A DNA stretch of 64,000 bases from Acheta domesticus (GCA_031308135.1 JAHLJT010008446.1:164213479-164277478), one strand, 5' to 3'; numbered from the stretch's first letter, positions 1-11,898 are shown. Numbers and translations: made by a program. The notes: generated by a model not told the origin, from the letters alone.

Positions 1-630
1 ACTATAATGAAATTAATAAGAATCATGATTTACTCAGTACATACACAGGAGTGAAATTCAAGTTTAAATTACAATTTTGAGATTATATACCTCAAATTCA
101 CTGCTGTTCAATTCATTGACATTTCTAGAAAATTATACAAATAACAATTCTTATTTTTTATTATATAATTCAAAATTAGTAAGAATGTAAGGTTTCAAAA
201 TATTTACATTCATTATTGTTGGCTGCATTCATTTTGACTTTGTTGAACGGTCTTTGCTGTACCAAATAGTGCGTTGATATTTTTAAGTTCAGTTAGGATG
301 ATCAATAGTATAATATTAAAATTAAAATGATTAACGTAAAAAAAGAAGATAATGAACATGTGTGTTGTTTGTTTGAAGAATTATTTAAGAGAGCAGGCTA
401 CTTCAATTAATTTATTTTGAGCAATATTAAAAAATATGGCAATGGTATTTAAAACTTAATTTAATATTTTTTATTACTTAGTGGTGTGTAGTAGCTTAGT
501 AGAAGTTGAAGCAACTTGCTGAATGACACTGCACAATGTGGATTATCTATCCTGAAGATAATATGCAATATTGATTTTCACATCCAACCAATAGTAACTA
601 GAAGGACTCACAGACAATAGAAAATTTTAC
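1..630. other. AT-rich non-coding stretch
   Basis: Strongly AT-rich with stops in all frames. I see no exon, RNA gene or recognisable transposon end here. It is probably intronic to slit or intergenic. Confidence 0.4.
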
Positions 631-963
631 TTTTGCTTATGCTTTTCTTGGACATTGTGAGTACTTTAGGCTATCAATTATGTTAAAGTTCATGTCTATG
701 CGTTTTGCTTATGTTTTAAGTTTGCATTGTGAATGGGCCTTAAGAGGGGGCAATCGCTCTTGCTATCACTTTGTGTAGGAATTGGGTGTTGCGCACAAAC
801 CCGGGGCAAGGGGCAATTACTTACTTTGGAATTCAGGAACTGCGGGAGCAGAAGGATTAAATATTTCTGGCCGCGATGCATGCGCTACAGTTGTACTAAC
901 GCGTCTGTGATTAAGGCCATGCTAGAGGAACTGAATTGTAAAGGCACTGTCTGGAGAAACTAG
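631..963 (+). repeat. imperfect direct repeat and GC-richer island
   Basis: Two related segments of about 38 bases, each with a ttttgcttatg core followed by cattgtga, lie at about 631-668 and 700-737. The second runs into a GC-richer block to 963, unlike its AT-rich surroundings. The gcattgtgaatgggcc string looks like a transposon terminus, but I found no partner end. The overlapping short ORFs show no family signature. Confidence 0.3.
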
Positions 964-2642
964 ATCCCTTACCAATTAATTGAACGATTCAAAAGTACAG
1001 ATTTATTACAAAGAACTTTTTTTTAATGTGAGCCATTTTTCAGATAAGAATTGTTTGAAATTGCTTTTATTTCACCCAAAATTTCGCGCGAACTACCCTA
1101 ATTCAGAGAATTCAACAATAATGAGACCTGCGACATTTTTATAAGCTTACTTTACTCGTTGCATGAAAAATATTTTACAAAATATTTCGAGAAATTGACA
1201 TTTTTGATATTTTTAATAAATGTCCTTGAGGCTTCCTGTGAAGAACTATTATGCTATTTACAGTACTACTATGCTACTTAATTATTTATAGATAATTACG
1301 TTTATATAATATGTATCCTTTTGTATAGTCAATAATTTTCTTATTGACTATACAATAAGATAAAGATATTTCTTATTCATATTATTGTTACTAAATCTTC
1401 CTACCGATAATGGACATAAAAGTAAAAATGGAATGAATGTGTCCCATCCAGATCTGAAAACAGACACTTCTCCTTGAAGGGGGGGTCTTTTGGGTGATGT
1501 CAAATAGATGAGAATTACAACAATAACAAATAGAGTTTAATACCTACGACAAAAGAACAAGAAAGAGTTCTGCAACAAAATTTAATATGAATACTAGAGA
1601 AGAACAATTTTCAAAATAATTTGTTGCTACTGTGATAGAGGAAACAAATATTTCATCGAGGGTACTACAAAAGTACGAGTACATATCTGCAAGCAACAAA
1701 AATACAATTACCAATTGTTGCAATGAATGAATATACATGTTCCTGACATCAGAGGCGTTCCGATCTGGGGAAGGGGGGGGGGCAGTTGGGACAACTTTTT
1801 CTGAGCCCTGACGTCACTGGGGATCCCCAACTTTTTTTTTATTCCAAGAATATTACATAATACCAATATACCAATCATAATACCACTTGTAAACAATCAA
1901 ATAATTTGAAAAATGTGTTTTTTATTATCTATAATAAATGTTATAAGTTACCTGATTAAAACATAGGTGTAGTTGAAATATCAAAATTTTTCCTTACATA
2001 TTTTACATATTTAGCACTTTATTTCATATTTGACATATTTTGCCATTTTCATGAAATATTTTTTTTATTATATCAATTTTCTTCAATTTTATTATGTATT
2101 TTTATGAAGATAAATATTTTCAAAACAGTGTGCAATTTTGCCTAAATTATTACTGCATGCTGTGAACTCGAGGTATGCTACATGATGACAGGGTAGGGTG
2201 TTCAGACAGTCCGGCACGCCTGCTTCAGTTAACTGAGTGTGGCGAGAAGTATGCGTCAGTGACCGATATCAGTTTCACCTGTATGTACGAAAAGTATCTC
2301 TGTTACTGCATTTTGTGACCTTTAACCTGAATTTCCAAACGTATGTATTGTTTTTAAAATTGCTTGAGGAATATTTTTATAAATATAATTTCGCATTTTG
2401 TAAATGTCCATTTTATAAGTAGTGTATTTTAATATTACATATTATATCCCATTTAACAGTTTTATTACATATTCTTACTGTTTTCATTACATATTTATGT
2501 ACATATTTTCATCTTTCATACTGCATATTTTTCCAGTCTCTAGTTATATGTTTTGTTCACGTTTCTGGAGTATTTGTCTGTTTTTAAAATGCAAATTTTT
2601 GCATAGAAAGTATTTTTTCAAACCAATTTTTTGAGTAATTAT
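964..2642. other. non-coding stretch, nothing recognised
   Basis: AT-rich with several homopolymer runs, including a 9-base G run near 1774. No splice-bounded ORF or transposon domain was seen. Confidence 0.35.
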
Positions 2643-3218
2643 CATCAGATGTTCATTCTCAGAGATATACATCTTTCCATTGGACTTTTTGTTTTGCAAT
2701 TGTTACAGCAATATGTATTCATTCATACATACATATATGTTATTGCTGCACAAATAGTCTGTGGAGATAGATAAGGAGATTGCTGAGGAGATAAATGGCG
2801 CCCTCCCAGTTAGTGTTGATTTGAATAGAAATTAAGTTTTATGAAAATGAATGATATTTTAAAAATTGTTGATTTGTAAGTGCGTTTTATGATATTTTCA
2901 ATTGGAAATTTTCTTTTGGGTTATTCCTCTTTATCATTTCAAATATGCATGATTTTCCCATTTTATATTTTTAAAATATTTCTCTCATAGCCTAATTCTA
3001 AACAAATAATGTTAAAATAGTAGGGTCTCACAAGCAGCTAATAGAACAACATATTAAGGAATCATTAAAAGTTGCACTGGTTTTCAAGTTGAGATAGAAC
3101 TCCCTACAGTTTATTATGCATGAAATTGCTTTTTAATTTTGATGCATCAGATTTGCATTCTCAGAAATATATACCTCTCCATTTGACTTTTTGTTATGCA
3201 ATTGTGACAGCAATTTCA
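2643..3218 (+). repeat. pair of 75-base direct repeats
   Basis: About 75 bases at 2643-2717 recur at 3144-3218. Both contain catcaga, cattctcaga, gactttttgtt and gcaattg, gacagcaat or ttacagcaat, at roughly 80 percent identity by eye. The spacer is AT-rich and non-coding. They may be two copies of a short interspersed repeat or the ends of a decayed element. Confidence 0.5.
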
Positions 3219-3855
3219 ATATTTAAAATGAAATCATATAAAATCAGACCATTTTAACATGTTCAATGAAAATTAGGACACAAAGAATAGAAATGCATTT
3301 GACAACTAAGCAAGCCCTTTATTAGAAAATGCTAAAAATCTTGTAACATGTAACTCAGGAACACATGCAAATCCATAACCTAAAACAAATGAAATATAAT
3401 TATCAATACAGATTTAAAAATTAGAACGAAATGTAGAGTTTAATATTTTGGCTATTCAAAGAATAATAATTTTTGTACCTTCTCATATTGTCAATTTCTC
3501 AAAAGCAGTAGTCAATACCTCCATATTTTCTGAAACATATAAAAACATTCAACATATTTTATGTGTTTCAAAACAATAGTTTATGGCCTATATTGAAAAT
3601 ATTTGTAAATTTTAAAAACTGAGGCACAGCATTAAACAAAATTTTGAAGTGTATTATCCAAGAGTTACGGTTAACATTTATATAGAAACATGATTTTTAT
3701 AATGCAAAGAGAAACACAAATCTCAGAGACCGCCATTTGTTATTGGGCATTAAATGTGGAATGTAATGGGAAAATAAATTATAGACCTGTTTCTATTTCT
3801 TTAGAGAATTCTCAATTTTTTTATATTATAAAAACATGAAAATAATAGAAAAAAT
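3219..3855. other. non-coding stretch, nothing recognised
   Basis: AT-rich sequence between the 75-base repeats and a minisatellite. No gene was seen. Confidence 0.35.
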
Positions 3856-3960
3856 ATTGAAATTGTTGAAAAAGATCGAAACTTTTGGAAAACACTGAAA
3901 TTGTTGAAGAACATTGATATTGTTGAAACACTTTCTAATTGTTGTAAAACATTGAAATTG
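3856..3960 (+). repeat. 19-base minisatellite, about 5.5 copies
   Basis: Tandem units of 19 bases begin at 3856, 3875, 3894, 3913, 3932 and 3951 (the last partial). The consensus is close to attgaaattgttgaaaaac. The units have diverged by point changes with the period held, so this is an old array. The apparent minus-strand ORF over it is a by-product of the periodicity. Confidence 0.8.
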
Positions 3961-4382
3961 CCTCTAAATTCGTACAGGCCCTTCTGTTCTCTAAATCCGT
4001 ACAGCATTGATCCAACTGGTTTTTGTGGGCTATGACCAGTCTGACTGCCACGATATCCAAAAATGCTCCTTAAACGCCTACTGATTCAGCAGAACTAAAC
4101 AAAATTACGCCGAGTGATAGAAGAGGGTCAGGGTGGAAGCTACTATGACTGTCAACGCTCTCGTCCACTCATATTGGCCATTATTGCATCAACCTTTTTC
4201 ACTTGGTGCCTGTCAGACCGGTTTCCACATGTGTTAAGTTGGAAATATCATCACAAGTTTTATGGCCAACAAAGAAAACGCTACCTGAATTTGTAATTTT
4301 ATCAGTTTTAAAGGTGATTCCATACATGGAAGGTAAACTCGTCCAAAAACACTATAATTTTACATTAATAAAGTATTTTAAA

Positions 4383-4466
4383 ACATTTTTAATGTGCATT
4401 TTTTGATATCTATTAAATAGATATCATAACATTTTCAATGTGCATTTTTTGATATCTATTAAATAG
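4383..4466 (+). repeat. 46-base period tandem duplication
   Basis: The segment at 4383-4420 recurs at 4429-4466 almost unchanged (core aatgtgcattttttgatatc then tattaaatag). The near-identity suggests a recent local duplication. Confidence 0.8.
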
Positions 4467-4690
4467 TGACCAGTAGGCTTGTAGCAAGTTAAAATAGAAT
4501 AATATCATATGGAAATTGTATTAACTTAATAAGATTTAATCATTTACTTCAAATTAGACTTGTCCAGAGAGATTCCTCCAGTCCCAAAATACTTCTAGAT
4601 CTACTCTTACAAATTCTGTGACCACTTAGTACATTTAACAACAATTCTGTATACATTTAACTTTGAGTATGCAGTTGAAATAATTCATAC

Positions 4691-4846
4691 CTTCATCGAT
4701 CTTGGCAATATATGGTAATTCATCATCTGCTTCTTCTTCTTCTTCTTCTTCTACCTCCTCCTGTTCTTCAAAAATGGCCCATTGTGATTGATGAAATTTG
4801 CCAGGATCAATAAATTTAAACTTTGGGTAGTCTAACATCTCAGAAG
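4691..4846 (-). CDS. orphan exon-like ORF, acidic stretch, unknown gene
   Basis: On the minus strand, a 156-base open segment is bounded by an acceptor (gatactgcag) and a donor (GAAG then gtatga). Both boundaries split a codon after its first base. It encodes SEMLDYPKFKFIDPGKFHQ, SQWAIFEEQ, a run of glutamates, then ADDELPYIAKIDE. The mixture of aromatic and charged residues reads like real protein rather than random translation, and neither alternative frame is open. I do not recognise the family. It may be an exon of a gene nested antisense in the upstream slit intron or of a separate upstream gene. No compatible neighbouring exon was confirmed. Confidence 0.4.
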
Positions 4847-4967
4847 CTGCAGTATCACAAAAAGTTTTCATCACATATGAGTAGGTTTGCACAAGAAATT
4901 TGACATGGAAATCAAATAATGTGTACATTACAATCTAATGCTTTGTTACTTACCTGAATTATTACCT

Positions 4968-5064
4968 TTATGTTAACCATAATTTTTCAAATGCTTTCTC
5001 TCCTTTAATTTGAAGCAAGCTCTGGTAGTTTGGGCTGTTATGAGCACTCCTTACTTCATATGTT
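4968..5064 (-). CDS. possible short exon, unknown gene
   Basis: On the minus strand an acceptor (gattgtttag) at 5064/5065 opens a frame encoding TYEVRSAHNSPNYQ, SLLQIKGEKAF and EKLWLT before a stop at 4968-4970. A strong donor consensus (CAG then gtaagt) follows at 4954/4953, but it lies after the stop. The reading phase does not join directly to the segment at 4691-4846. It could be a terminal exon, a decayed exon or chance. I do not recognise it. Confidence 0.25.
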
Positions 5065-7059
5065 CTAAACAATCGAAGGTAAAACAATAGTATATTGTAA
5101 TAAAAGCAATTGTTTTCTTCAACTTGTCTTTGTTTTTTGTCTTCTGTCTTTTCTGACAAATGGAATAAAAATCAAATTAACAATCAATACATAACAGAGT
5201 TGATCAAAATATCAATAAACAAATGAAGAATTCAGTTGTTTCTGACAGTAGCATGAATAAAATAATGACATGAGAAATAAAGGGTTGAATTAATAGAAAT
5301 ATCTGCAGATATTTGTATCATTATTCTTTCCAATGTTAGTACCTGGGATATTGTTAGTTCATTTTATTCCAAGAGATAACTTCTTTCATCATTAGTAATA
5401 CTTGTGTAAGAAGAAATTCGGTTATACTGTAAATTGTTCATAAAAATACCATTTCACACGCAAAAACTCAGCTAAAGAGCCATCAAGATTGTGGAAATTG
5501 GACTTATTCAATTTATGTGAAGAAAGTGTATTAATAATTGTATTGCATTGCATTTTGTGTAACTATGCTCCAAACATCAGTCCATACTCTATAAACTCAA
5601 TTAAAAAATTTTGGTTTGCATTAATTTTGCATATCCTTTTCTTAATCAGAGGCACCCAGGGGAAACATGTGGCCTGGGAAAGTACATCCACAAGAGCCCC
5701 TTATATCAAAAGTTGCGATGCCGCCACATGTAAACAGAATTCATTTCTCCATACAACACAAATAGCATATTGCAATTAATTGTATTAGAAGCAATACTTT
5801 TTTATTTGTATTCAATGACAAAAAAATTAAGTTAGGGCCTGGGACAAGCTGCCCCAGCTGCTCCCTCTTCTAAGCATCTCTGTGTATAATCCTCTCAGAA
5901 TTTAAAACAGATATTACTAACAAAATTTTGCTTACTGTATCTTTCAGTCACAGTAGTTACAGGGGCTCGCTCAACTTTATTGTATGAAGGGATAGAAATG
6001 CACAATTGAAAATTGTTTTTTGTGAAAGAGGGATTTCCCTTCTCAAAAGAGGATATAAAATCTTACAACTGCTCCACACTCAACCTTTATTCACAATTAT
6101 TTTAACAGATATTAATTTAACCACTTTAGAATTTTAGTTCAGGAGAAATTGTCACTAAATTTTACACTTGCAAACTGCACTAGCAAAGAGTCATTTTCAG
6201 AGAAATTAATATTCTCAGCAAAACTTCAATCTGAAGTGCCACGTTTGCTAACAACTTTAAAAGCTGAAATATCCATGCCATATCTTCAAATATTATTATC
6301 GTTTATGTATTTAGTGCTTTCTTCATTGTATTTTTTTCATGTAAATCTTTGTGGTGGTTGTCTTTCAGTTTTTCATTTTATTTTAAATAAGCATAGTTTT
6401 CAGTGAAAATCATGATTTGATTGCAAGTGTATCAGTAAAAGTTCTCTTTAGAGGAAAGAGTTGACTGAAAGGAACGAAAAACCACACTTCTTAAAACAAG
6501 CAACTTAATGAAATGTGAAAATTTTTTAGGAAGGGTAGCTTTGAACATGTTAAATTCTGTCCCTCTCTGTTCAAAAATACCCCATGTGCTACTATAACTT
6601 GAAAAAACGTTTTACTTGAAAGGTAGGCCTAAATGTTTAGAGAAACTTGAATATATATTGTTAAACAATGCCGCTTATACTTTGTACTATTAAAAAATGT
6701 AACTATTGAAAAATACTAAATACATACTAATTAAAATGGTGTAAATCGTGGGAAAGTGTAAATGGAAGTAAGTTCTTTTTGCATAAGCAATAAAATACAA
6801 AACACGTACAATTCACTTTGAAACATCAAACTCTGAGAAATCTTCCATGCAGTAATCGATAGTTTACTTTTCTCATGCGAAAAGAAACATTTTTTTTAAA
6901 AGAATCGATTCAAAGAAACAGTCTTTCTTCTTCTTCACTTAGTCATATAACGTGGTTCTTCCTCGTGGATTATTTCCAGATCCAATAGCTTCAAGTGGCC
7001 GACTCTTGCTTCGTCGGCAAGAGTTCTAAAATTTCTTATACAGGGGCTTTTCTAACTTT
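5065..7059. other. non-coding stretch with no firm gene
   Basis: AT-rich. A plus-strand open segment near 6142-6290 was considered and rejected as an exon. A ctt-rich run lies near 6927. No transposon domain was seen. Confidence 0.3.
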
Positions 7060-7247
7060 GCTCCTCAAGGCCCATCTTCACAATGGAATATGTCACGGTA
7101 TTTTGCAACGTTCTCAGCCATACCGCCAGATATCGCATGATCGCCACCGTATCAAGCAGTACTTGCGATCATGCGACTTCTAGCGGTACGATGGAAGACG
7201 CGAAATGCCATGTGATATTCCATCGTGGCCATAGGAGCTTGAGGGGC
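7060..7247. mobile_element. foldback MITE, arms of about 85 bases
   Basis: The two halves are reverse complements. The left arm 7060-7144 (ctcctcaagg, caatggaatatg, tcacggta, gcatgatcgc) pairs with the right arm 7165-7247 (gcgatcatgcg, ccatgtgatattccat, cttgagggg), at roughly 75-80 percent by eye, around a loop of about 20 bases. A single-arm relative lies at 14255-14307. It encodes nothing. The superfamily is not assigned because target duplications are not clear. Confidence 0.75.
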
Positions 7248-7401
7248 AGATTTAGAAAAATCACACCACAAGTTAATGATCTTCGTATGTGCAAGACACG
7301 GTTCAATACATAAGTGACTCTTATCCCTTACCATGCTCCATGTAAAAGAATCGATTCAATACTTCGAAAATATAGGAAACCACAACACGAATCTTGGAAC
7401 G

Positions 7402-7463
7402 AAATGCGTGTGTGCGTGCGCGTGCGTGCGTGCGTGCGTGTGTGGGGCGCGCGCGCGCGCGCC
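7402..7463 (+). repeat. TGCG/CGCG simple-sequence run
   Basis: A microsatellite of alternating purine-pyrimidine units (tgcgtgcg grading into gcgcgcgc). Such a tract can adopt Z-DNA; nothing more is shown. Confidence 0.8.
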
Positions 7464-7569
7464 TGTGATGCACATCTGCATTCACTAACAATCATTTCTT
7501 ACTTTTACAGATGAAACAATCAAGAATAAATTTAACTGTTACAGTATTTGCAGTAAATTATGTAGAAGC

Positions 7570-8405
7570 GAACCACGTATTGTTGTGCGACTTTTGAGAA
7601 AATATTTTTTTAAGAAACTTCTTAAACTTTTAGAGCAAATTACGCAAAAGTACTAATTTTTTCAAAAAATTGTACATACCTTTTTTAATAGCTGTTATTT
7701 TACAATAGACTTCGTCTGAAGCAAAAATCAGTATCTTCAATTTTGTAGTTTTGAAATGTTAACATTTTGCAATTTTCGGAAAACGGAGCGATAGCCGAAA
7801 ATGAGAAAAGCATCATATTTTTTGCGGTCCCTTATTATATATGTGGAGAAAATATAAAGAGAATATTGGAGTAGTTTTTGAGAAAAAAAATTAAATAGCC
7901 CATATTTCGCGCACAATTACACGAAAATTTTAGATATTTTCGAAAAATTGAACATGACCTTATTTTAAGATCTGTCATTAAGGAACATACTTTATTAAGG
8001 AAAACTCTCCTACAACTTTATTATCTTGAATATTATAGTCGAAGGAAAGCGCCGAAAAATTGCAAAATTTTTCCAATTTTTGAAAAGTCAAGCATTTCAA
8101 CGAAAATGAGACCAGCACGTTTGCGTCCATTACGCTATCCGACCACAAAATTTAATAAAAAATTTGACTTTTTTTAAAAATTTTGAAAACGTCCAAGGGA
8201 TTTCATTTAAAGTGCTTCCCTTCCAAAAAAATTGAAAAATCTGTTTCAAATTCCAGAGATCGTGACAAAAGCCAGATCAATTGGTGAATAACTGTTTTGG
8301 AGAAAATCGGCTGAACGGAATAGGCGTTAGTGTTAACCACAGAGGGACGAACAGACAGACGTTTTGCCGTCAATAGGTATCAAGAACCCAAAAAACATGG
8401 ATTGT
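7570..8405 (-). repeat. dispersed AT-rich repeat family, minus copy
   Basis: Read on the minus strand, this segment matches 17100-17960. Shared landmarks in the same order are ccatgttttt, ttcttgata, gacggcaaaacgt followed by ctgtctgt, cagccgat, ctggaatttgaaac, attaaattttg and aaggga-cggtaaa-type ends. It has no ORF longer than chance. It behaves like a non-autonomous dispersed element or the 3' part of one. Confidence 0.65.
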
Positions 8406-8759
8406 GGCTACACCACATATTAGTAGATTTTTTTCTATATTTAGCAACTGGTTTTATCCATTTTTTCGTTACCATTTAGAGTTTTTGTGTCGTAATTTCG
8501 CCGTTTTCCCGAAGCATTATAATACTTTCTCTATACTGCTCAAGCAGTGGCGAGCAAATCACTCTATATTGCATATATTGTCTCCATATGCCTCTATGTT
8601 GTGAATATTTGTCTCCGAGAGCGTTGGTCCACACCCGGGGTGGTAATATGGAAGAAAATCAGCTTCTGGAACTGTTAAGTGTAAATGAGGCCCACTAACG
8701 CTTCACCTAGGATAGGTATAGGACGTGTAAGAGAATGTTGCAGGTCTCATGTTCGTTTA

Positions 8760-9130
8760 AAGTTTCGATTTTTGAAAGTAGCGAAAATTTCCGGCGACTT
8801 TCTAAAACTACAAATATGAAGATAAACATGTTAACCTTTGAAATGCTAACTTTTTGCAATTTTCGAAAAATACGAAGAATTTATCGATAGTGAGACAACC
8901 ACCGCACCATATTTTTATCGACCCTTGATACATACGAGAACATACATACAACTTAAAGAAAAAACTGGAGGGGATTTTGAGAAAAAAATTGTTAAAAATT
9001 TTGTTTAATGGCCTAAATTTTGCGCAAAATTATACGAAAATAACTCCTATTTTCGAAAAAATTAACATGACCTTATTTCAAGAATAGATTTCATTAATAA
9101 AAAAAATTAGGAGCCAATTTTTAGAAAAAT
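8760..9130 (-). repeat. second partial copy of the AT-rich repeat family
   Basis: This segment has the same vocabulary as 7700-7960 (tgcaattttcgaaaa, gagaaaaaaatt, gcgcaaaattatacgaaaa, aacatgaccttattt) in the same order, which suggests a partial tandem copy of that repeat. Confidence 0.5.
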
Positions 9131-9491
9131 TTGGAAATGGTTTTGAGCCCTTATGTAAAGACCTCGGACTCTGCATTGTGCAGTGTCATTCAGTTGTGTG
9201 TAGCTTTTGAAATATTTTGTGTATTTCATAAGTCTCTATTCCATTGCCAATGTTCATCTATGCCTAATTGGCATTCTAAGACTCATAATAGACTTCAGTT
9301 GTGTAGATTAAGCACATCAAGTCAAATTAGATAAAATAACAATACTTACAAAAACAGATATTTCTTCAACATAATAATTACACGTATTGAAGAAAGAAGA
9401 AGGCTCTAAGTCTATTTGGAACAAGGGATGCCAGATTGTTTAAAATTGAACATTTTAAATTTGTAATGTAAATACAGAACTTTTTTGTCAG

Positions 9492-9688
9492 CAATCTTAT
9501 TTACTGTATGTAATAGGGAACTTAAAAAACAGTCAAAATTTGAGAATAGAAGTCAAATAACAAAGGAACAAAAAATATTCCAAAGATCATATTTTCCCTC
9601 TGTAAAAATTAAAGACTTAGATATATGCAAAAAAATGAACAAATGGATTACCGATTTAAAACTGGCAGATCCTAAAAAGAATGACTAA
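9492..9688 (+). CDS. possible terminal coding exon, unknown gene
   Basis: A strong acceptor with polypyrimidine tract (cttttttgtcag) opens a 65-codon frame that ends in TAA. It reads ILFTVCNRELKKQSKFENR, SQITKEQKIFQRSYFPS, VKIKDLDICKKMNKW and ITDLKLADPKKND. The basic, amphipathic composition and the single open frame up to a stop look like the last exon of a real gene. I do not recognise the protein. It could belong to a gene nested in the long upstream intron. No matching upstream exon was identified. Confidence 0.35.
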
Positions 9689-9978
9689 TGTCAACTCTTG
9701 AGTTACAAATACTTTTGTCACAACTAATAAACTCTTAGTCAAGGAAACTAATAATTGAAGTATGTTGTAAACCCCATTGAGGTCATTAATACTTGCGGTA
9801 TCTCATAGTTTAACCTGACATAATAAGCTAGTAACATGGTGTCTAACCTACTACCATATAATAAACACAGCTTCGTCATGGTGTACCAAATACCACCCCA
9901 CAGTGACAGACATTAGGATTATTGTGATAATTCAGCAATCACAATTAATTTTATTTTACAAATCAATAAATATAATAC

Positions 9979-10080
9979 CAGTGTTTCTCAATGGGGTTGG
10001 TATCAACCCCCTAGAGGTTGATAAAATGTTCGAGGGGGTTAACTGTGATCAAGGCATTAACTGGGGCAATTGCTGCCCAC
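9979..10080 (+). mobile_element. possible hAT terminus
   Basis: The string cagtgtttctcaatggggtt followed by ggtatcaaccccctag and later cgagggggtt resembles the CAGTGNTTCTCAA termini of hAT-Charlie-type transposons. No matching right end or 8-base duplication was found, so at most one decayed end is present. Confidence 0.4.
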
Positions 10081-10763
10081 TGATGCACTGCCCACTGATT
10101 GGTTTAATCAAAATTCTATTGATTACAAAAAATTATTTTAAATGATTTATTATGTAAAGGTTTAAAACATCTGATATCACTAGTTGATATGTCAAGAAAT
10201 TGATAATTATAATACTAGGCTACTCAAAATAATAAAACATACACCTCATAAATCATTTTTTCGAAATTTTTGTTCACATTTTTTGTCATTTGTTATCAAG
10301 TTTTTTATGTACAATTATTTGTTATGATTATTTTGTGTGCTGTATTTTACAGAAGAAAAGTCAATGGTATTGATGAAAAAAATTATTGTTTTCAAAGGTG
10401 TTGATGCAAGAAAAAGTGTGTGAATCCTTGATTTATATAAAAAGCATTCTTCAGGATTACCTAATTTTCATTCAGATCTAGATAAGTGAAAGTGCATGCT
10501 TAAAATTAATAAGTTATAAATGTTCAACCCCATTATCAATATCTAACGACAATAAACGGTAAAAACATTAATGTAAAAACATTACTGTAAGTAAAATCAA
10601 ATATTGGGGTATTCGAGCGGAGACTGGGTTATACGCTGTGCGATATTCATTTGTCTGTCGCCGCAGTGACGTAGTGATGCAGTGTAGCCAAACTACATGT
10701 CTTGCTCGTGTTTTCCTTCTGTTTCTTGCGTACGGCGTGTTCAGTATTTGTATTTATTTCATA
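10081..10763. other. AT-rich stretch, nothing firm
   Basis: Probably the body of the decayed element that starts near 9979. No coding signature was found before the Merlin fragment at 10764. Confidence 0.3.
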
Positions 10764-10866
10764 ATGCCACAATTCAACTTTATGAGCCTAATGCACGTTG
10801 TGGCCACCAATGAAGCTGAAGTTCAATGGCGGAGAGACCAGGGACTTGTTCCTGCTCAGAGGCAGT
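10764..10866 (+). pseudogene. Merlin/ISXO2-like transposase, N-terminal fragment
   Basis: The open segment starting at an ATG encodes MPQFNFMSLMHVVATNEA and EVQWRRDQGLVPAQRQ. A short helix, then T/N-E-x5-W/L-x3-GL-P and a cysteine pair, is the usual start of Merlin (IS1016/ISXO2) transposases, in which this region precedes the zinc-binding cysteines. The match breaks exactly where a Harbinger-type terminus begins (10868), so the downstream zinc and DDE parts are missing here. A separate copy of the catalytic part lies at 19642-20268. The fragment is short, so the family call is tentative. Confidence 0.4.
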
Positions 10867-11228
10867 CGGCCATATTCATAGACATCGCTTTAGTCCGGTG
10901 GTAGTCGGTACTAAGATAATACGGACTATCCACAGACCAAACCACGTTAGTCTCGGCCGTATTCATAGACGCTCTTATCCGTCGGACTAGGTTAGTCCTG
11001 CGAACTTGCGGAGTACAGCTCGTCAAGCATTGCAATGTGTAGAGCGCATGCGCGAAATGAAATTTTCTCCGAATTCAATAATTTTCTATGGAGGCTATGG
11101 ACGTTCTTTGACCGCTGAACATGTGTTTACTGCAGGGAGTGTCCGTACAGTGCGAGTGCATTTTAAACTGTGGTCGTGGGCACGTTGGTTCTCTGTTCTG
11201 GACTCCCTGGCTGTTTATTTGCTCCATA

Positions 11229-11429
11229 ATGTGTGATAAACGCCAACGGCAAGGAAATTGGTCGGCGGAGGAGAAAGAAAGCCTTTTCGAACTAATCAAA
11301 GCTCGGAAAGGCATTGTTGAGGCGAAGAGAGGCGCCCACCAAGAAAGCCTTAAAAAAGATCGTGCGTGGGAAGAAATTTTCCAAGAATTTTCTTCCAAGC
11401 ACGGCCACGCACGAAGTGAACATTATTAA
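11229..11429 (+). pseudogene. Harbinger SANT/Myb-like DNA-binding protein, truncated
   Basis: From ATG 11229 the frame encodes MCDKRQRQGNWSAEEKESLF, ELIKARKGIVEAKRG and AWEEIFQEFSSK. The W...E-K-x-x-L...L-x9-E-K pattern and the later WxxIxxEF helix fit the SANT/MADF trihelix protein that is the second gene of PIF/Harbinger transposons and carries the nuclease to DNA. Only the N-terminal DNA-binding domain (about 65 residues) remains before a stop at the internal deletion point. It lies head-on to the transposase remnant, as in intact Harbinger elements. Confidence 0.6.
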
Positions 11430-11435
11430 TTAACA

Positions 11436-11898
11436 TTAATAATTAATAAGTGTGGTTACCTGTGGAAATGCTGCAATTTCATGGAATTGCTGCACCATTT
11501 TCAATCGCTCTTCCCTTAATGGGAATTTAATTATTTCCCGAGCGAACGAGCAAATCGCCCTTGCCACTTCAACCACAATTCGGCTTGCAGTCGCTTGGCT
11601 GACTTTGTGCAGGTCAGCCAAATCCGCCTCTCGCGAAAAAACGCAAAGCAAGCAGCACTCACGTCTCCACTGAAATCGGGAGACCACGCTGATTAGCGTT
11701 CTCCCAAAGTGAAGGCCGTATCAAATCTTTCAAGTTTCTGGCACTTTCTTTACTGAGTCGATATTTCATTTTAAATGAATGCTCATCATATTTATTCATT
11801 ATCGTAATCCTCTGAAGGTACAGTTTCCTTCTTCTAATAGCTCCCACATTTAACACTTCACGCACTATGTTAATTTCACGCACATCAAAATCATCCAT
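11436..11898 (-). pseudogene. HARBI1-like transposase, N-terminal half
   Basis: From ATG at 11898 on minus, the first segment reads MDDFDVREINIV, KYRLSKESARNLKDLI then a frameshift near 11680. It continues as ADLHKVSQATASRIVVE, VARAICSFAREIIKFP and MVQQFHEIAAFPQV. This is the helix-turn-helix region of HARBI1 (LFGVSKSTVSRII-type, then REFIKFP and FPxV). The catalytic DDE part is lost at the internal deletion. One frameshift and the missing half make it non-functional. HARBI1-type nucleases cut at Harbinger TIRs together with the SANT-like partner encoded opposite. Confidence 0.75.

Noticed and set aside
6142..6290. Plus-strand exon-like ORF (SLNFTLANCTSKESFSEKL)
   Set aside because: The acceptor is weak, no donor or stop fits neatly, and no family resemblance was seen.
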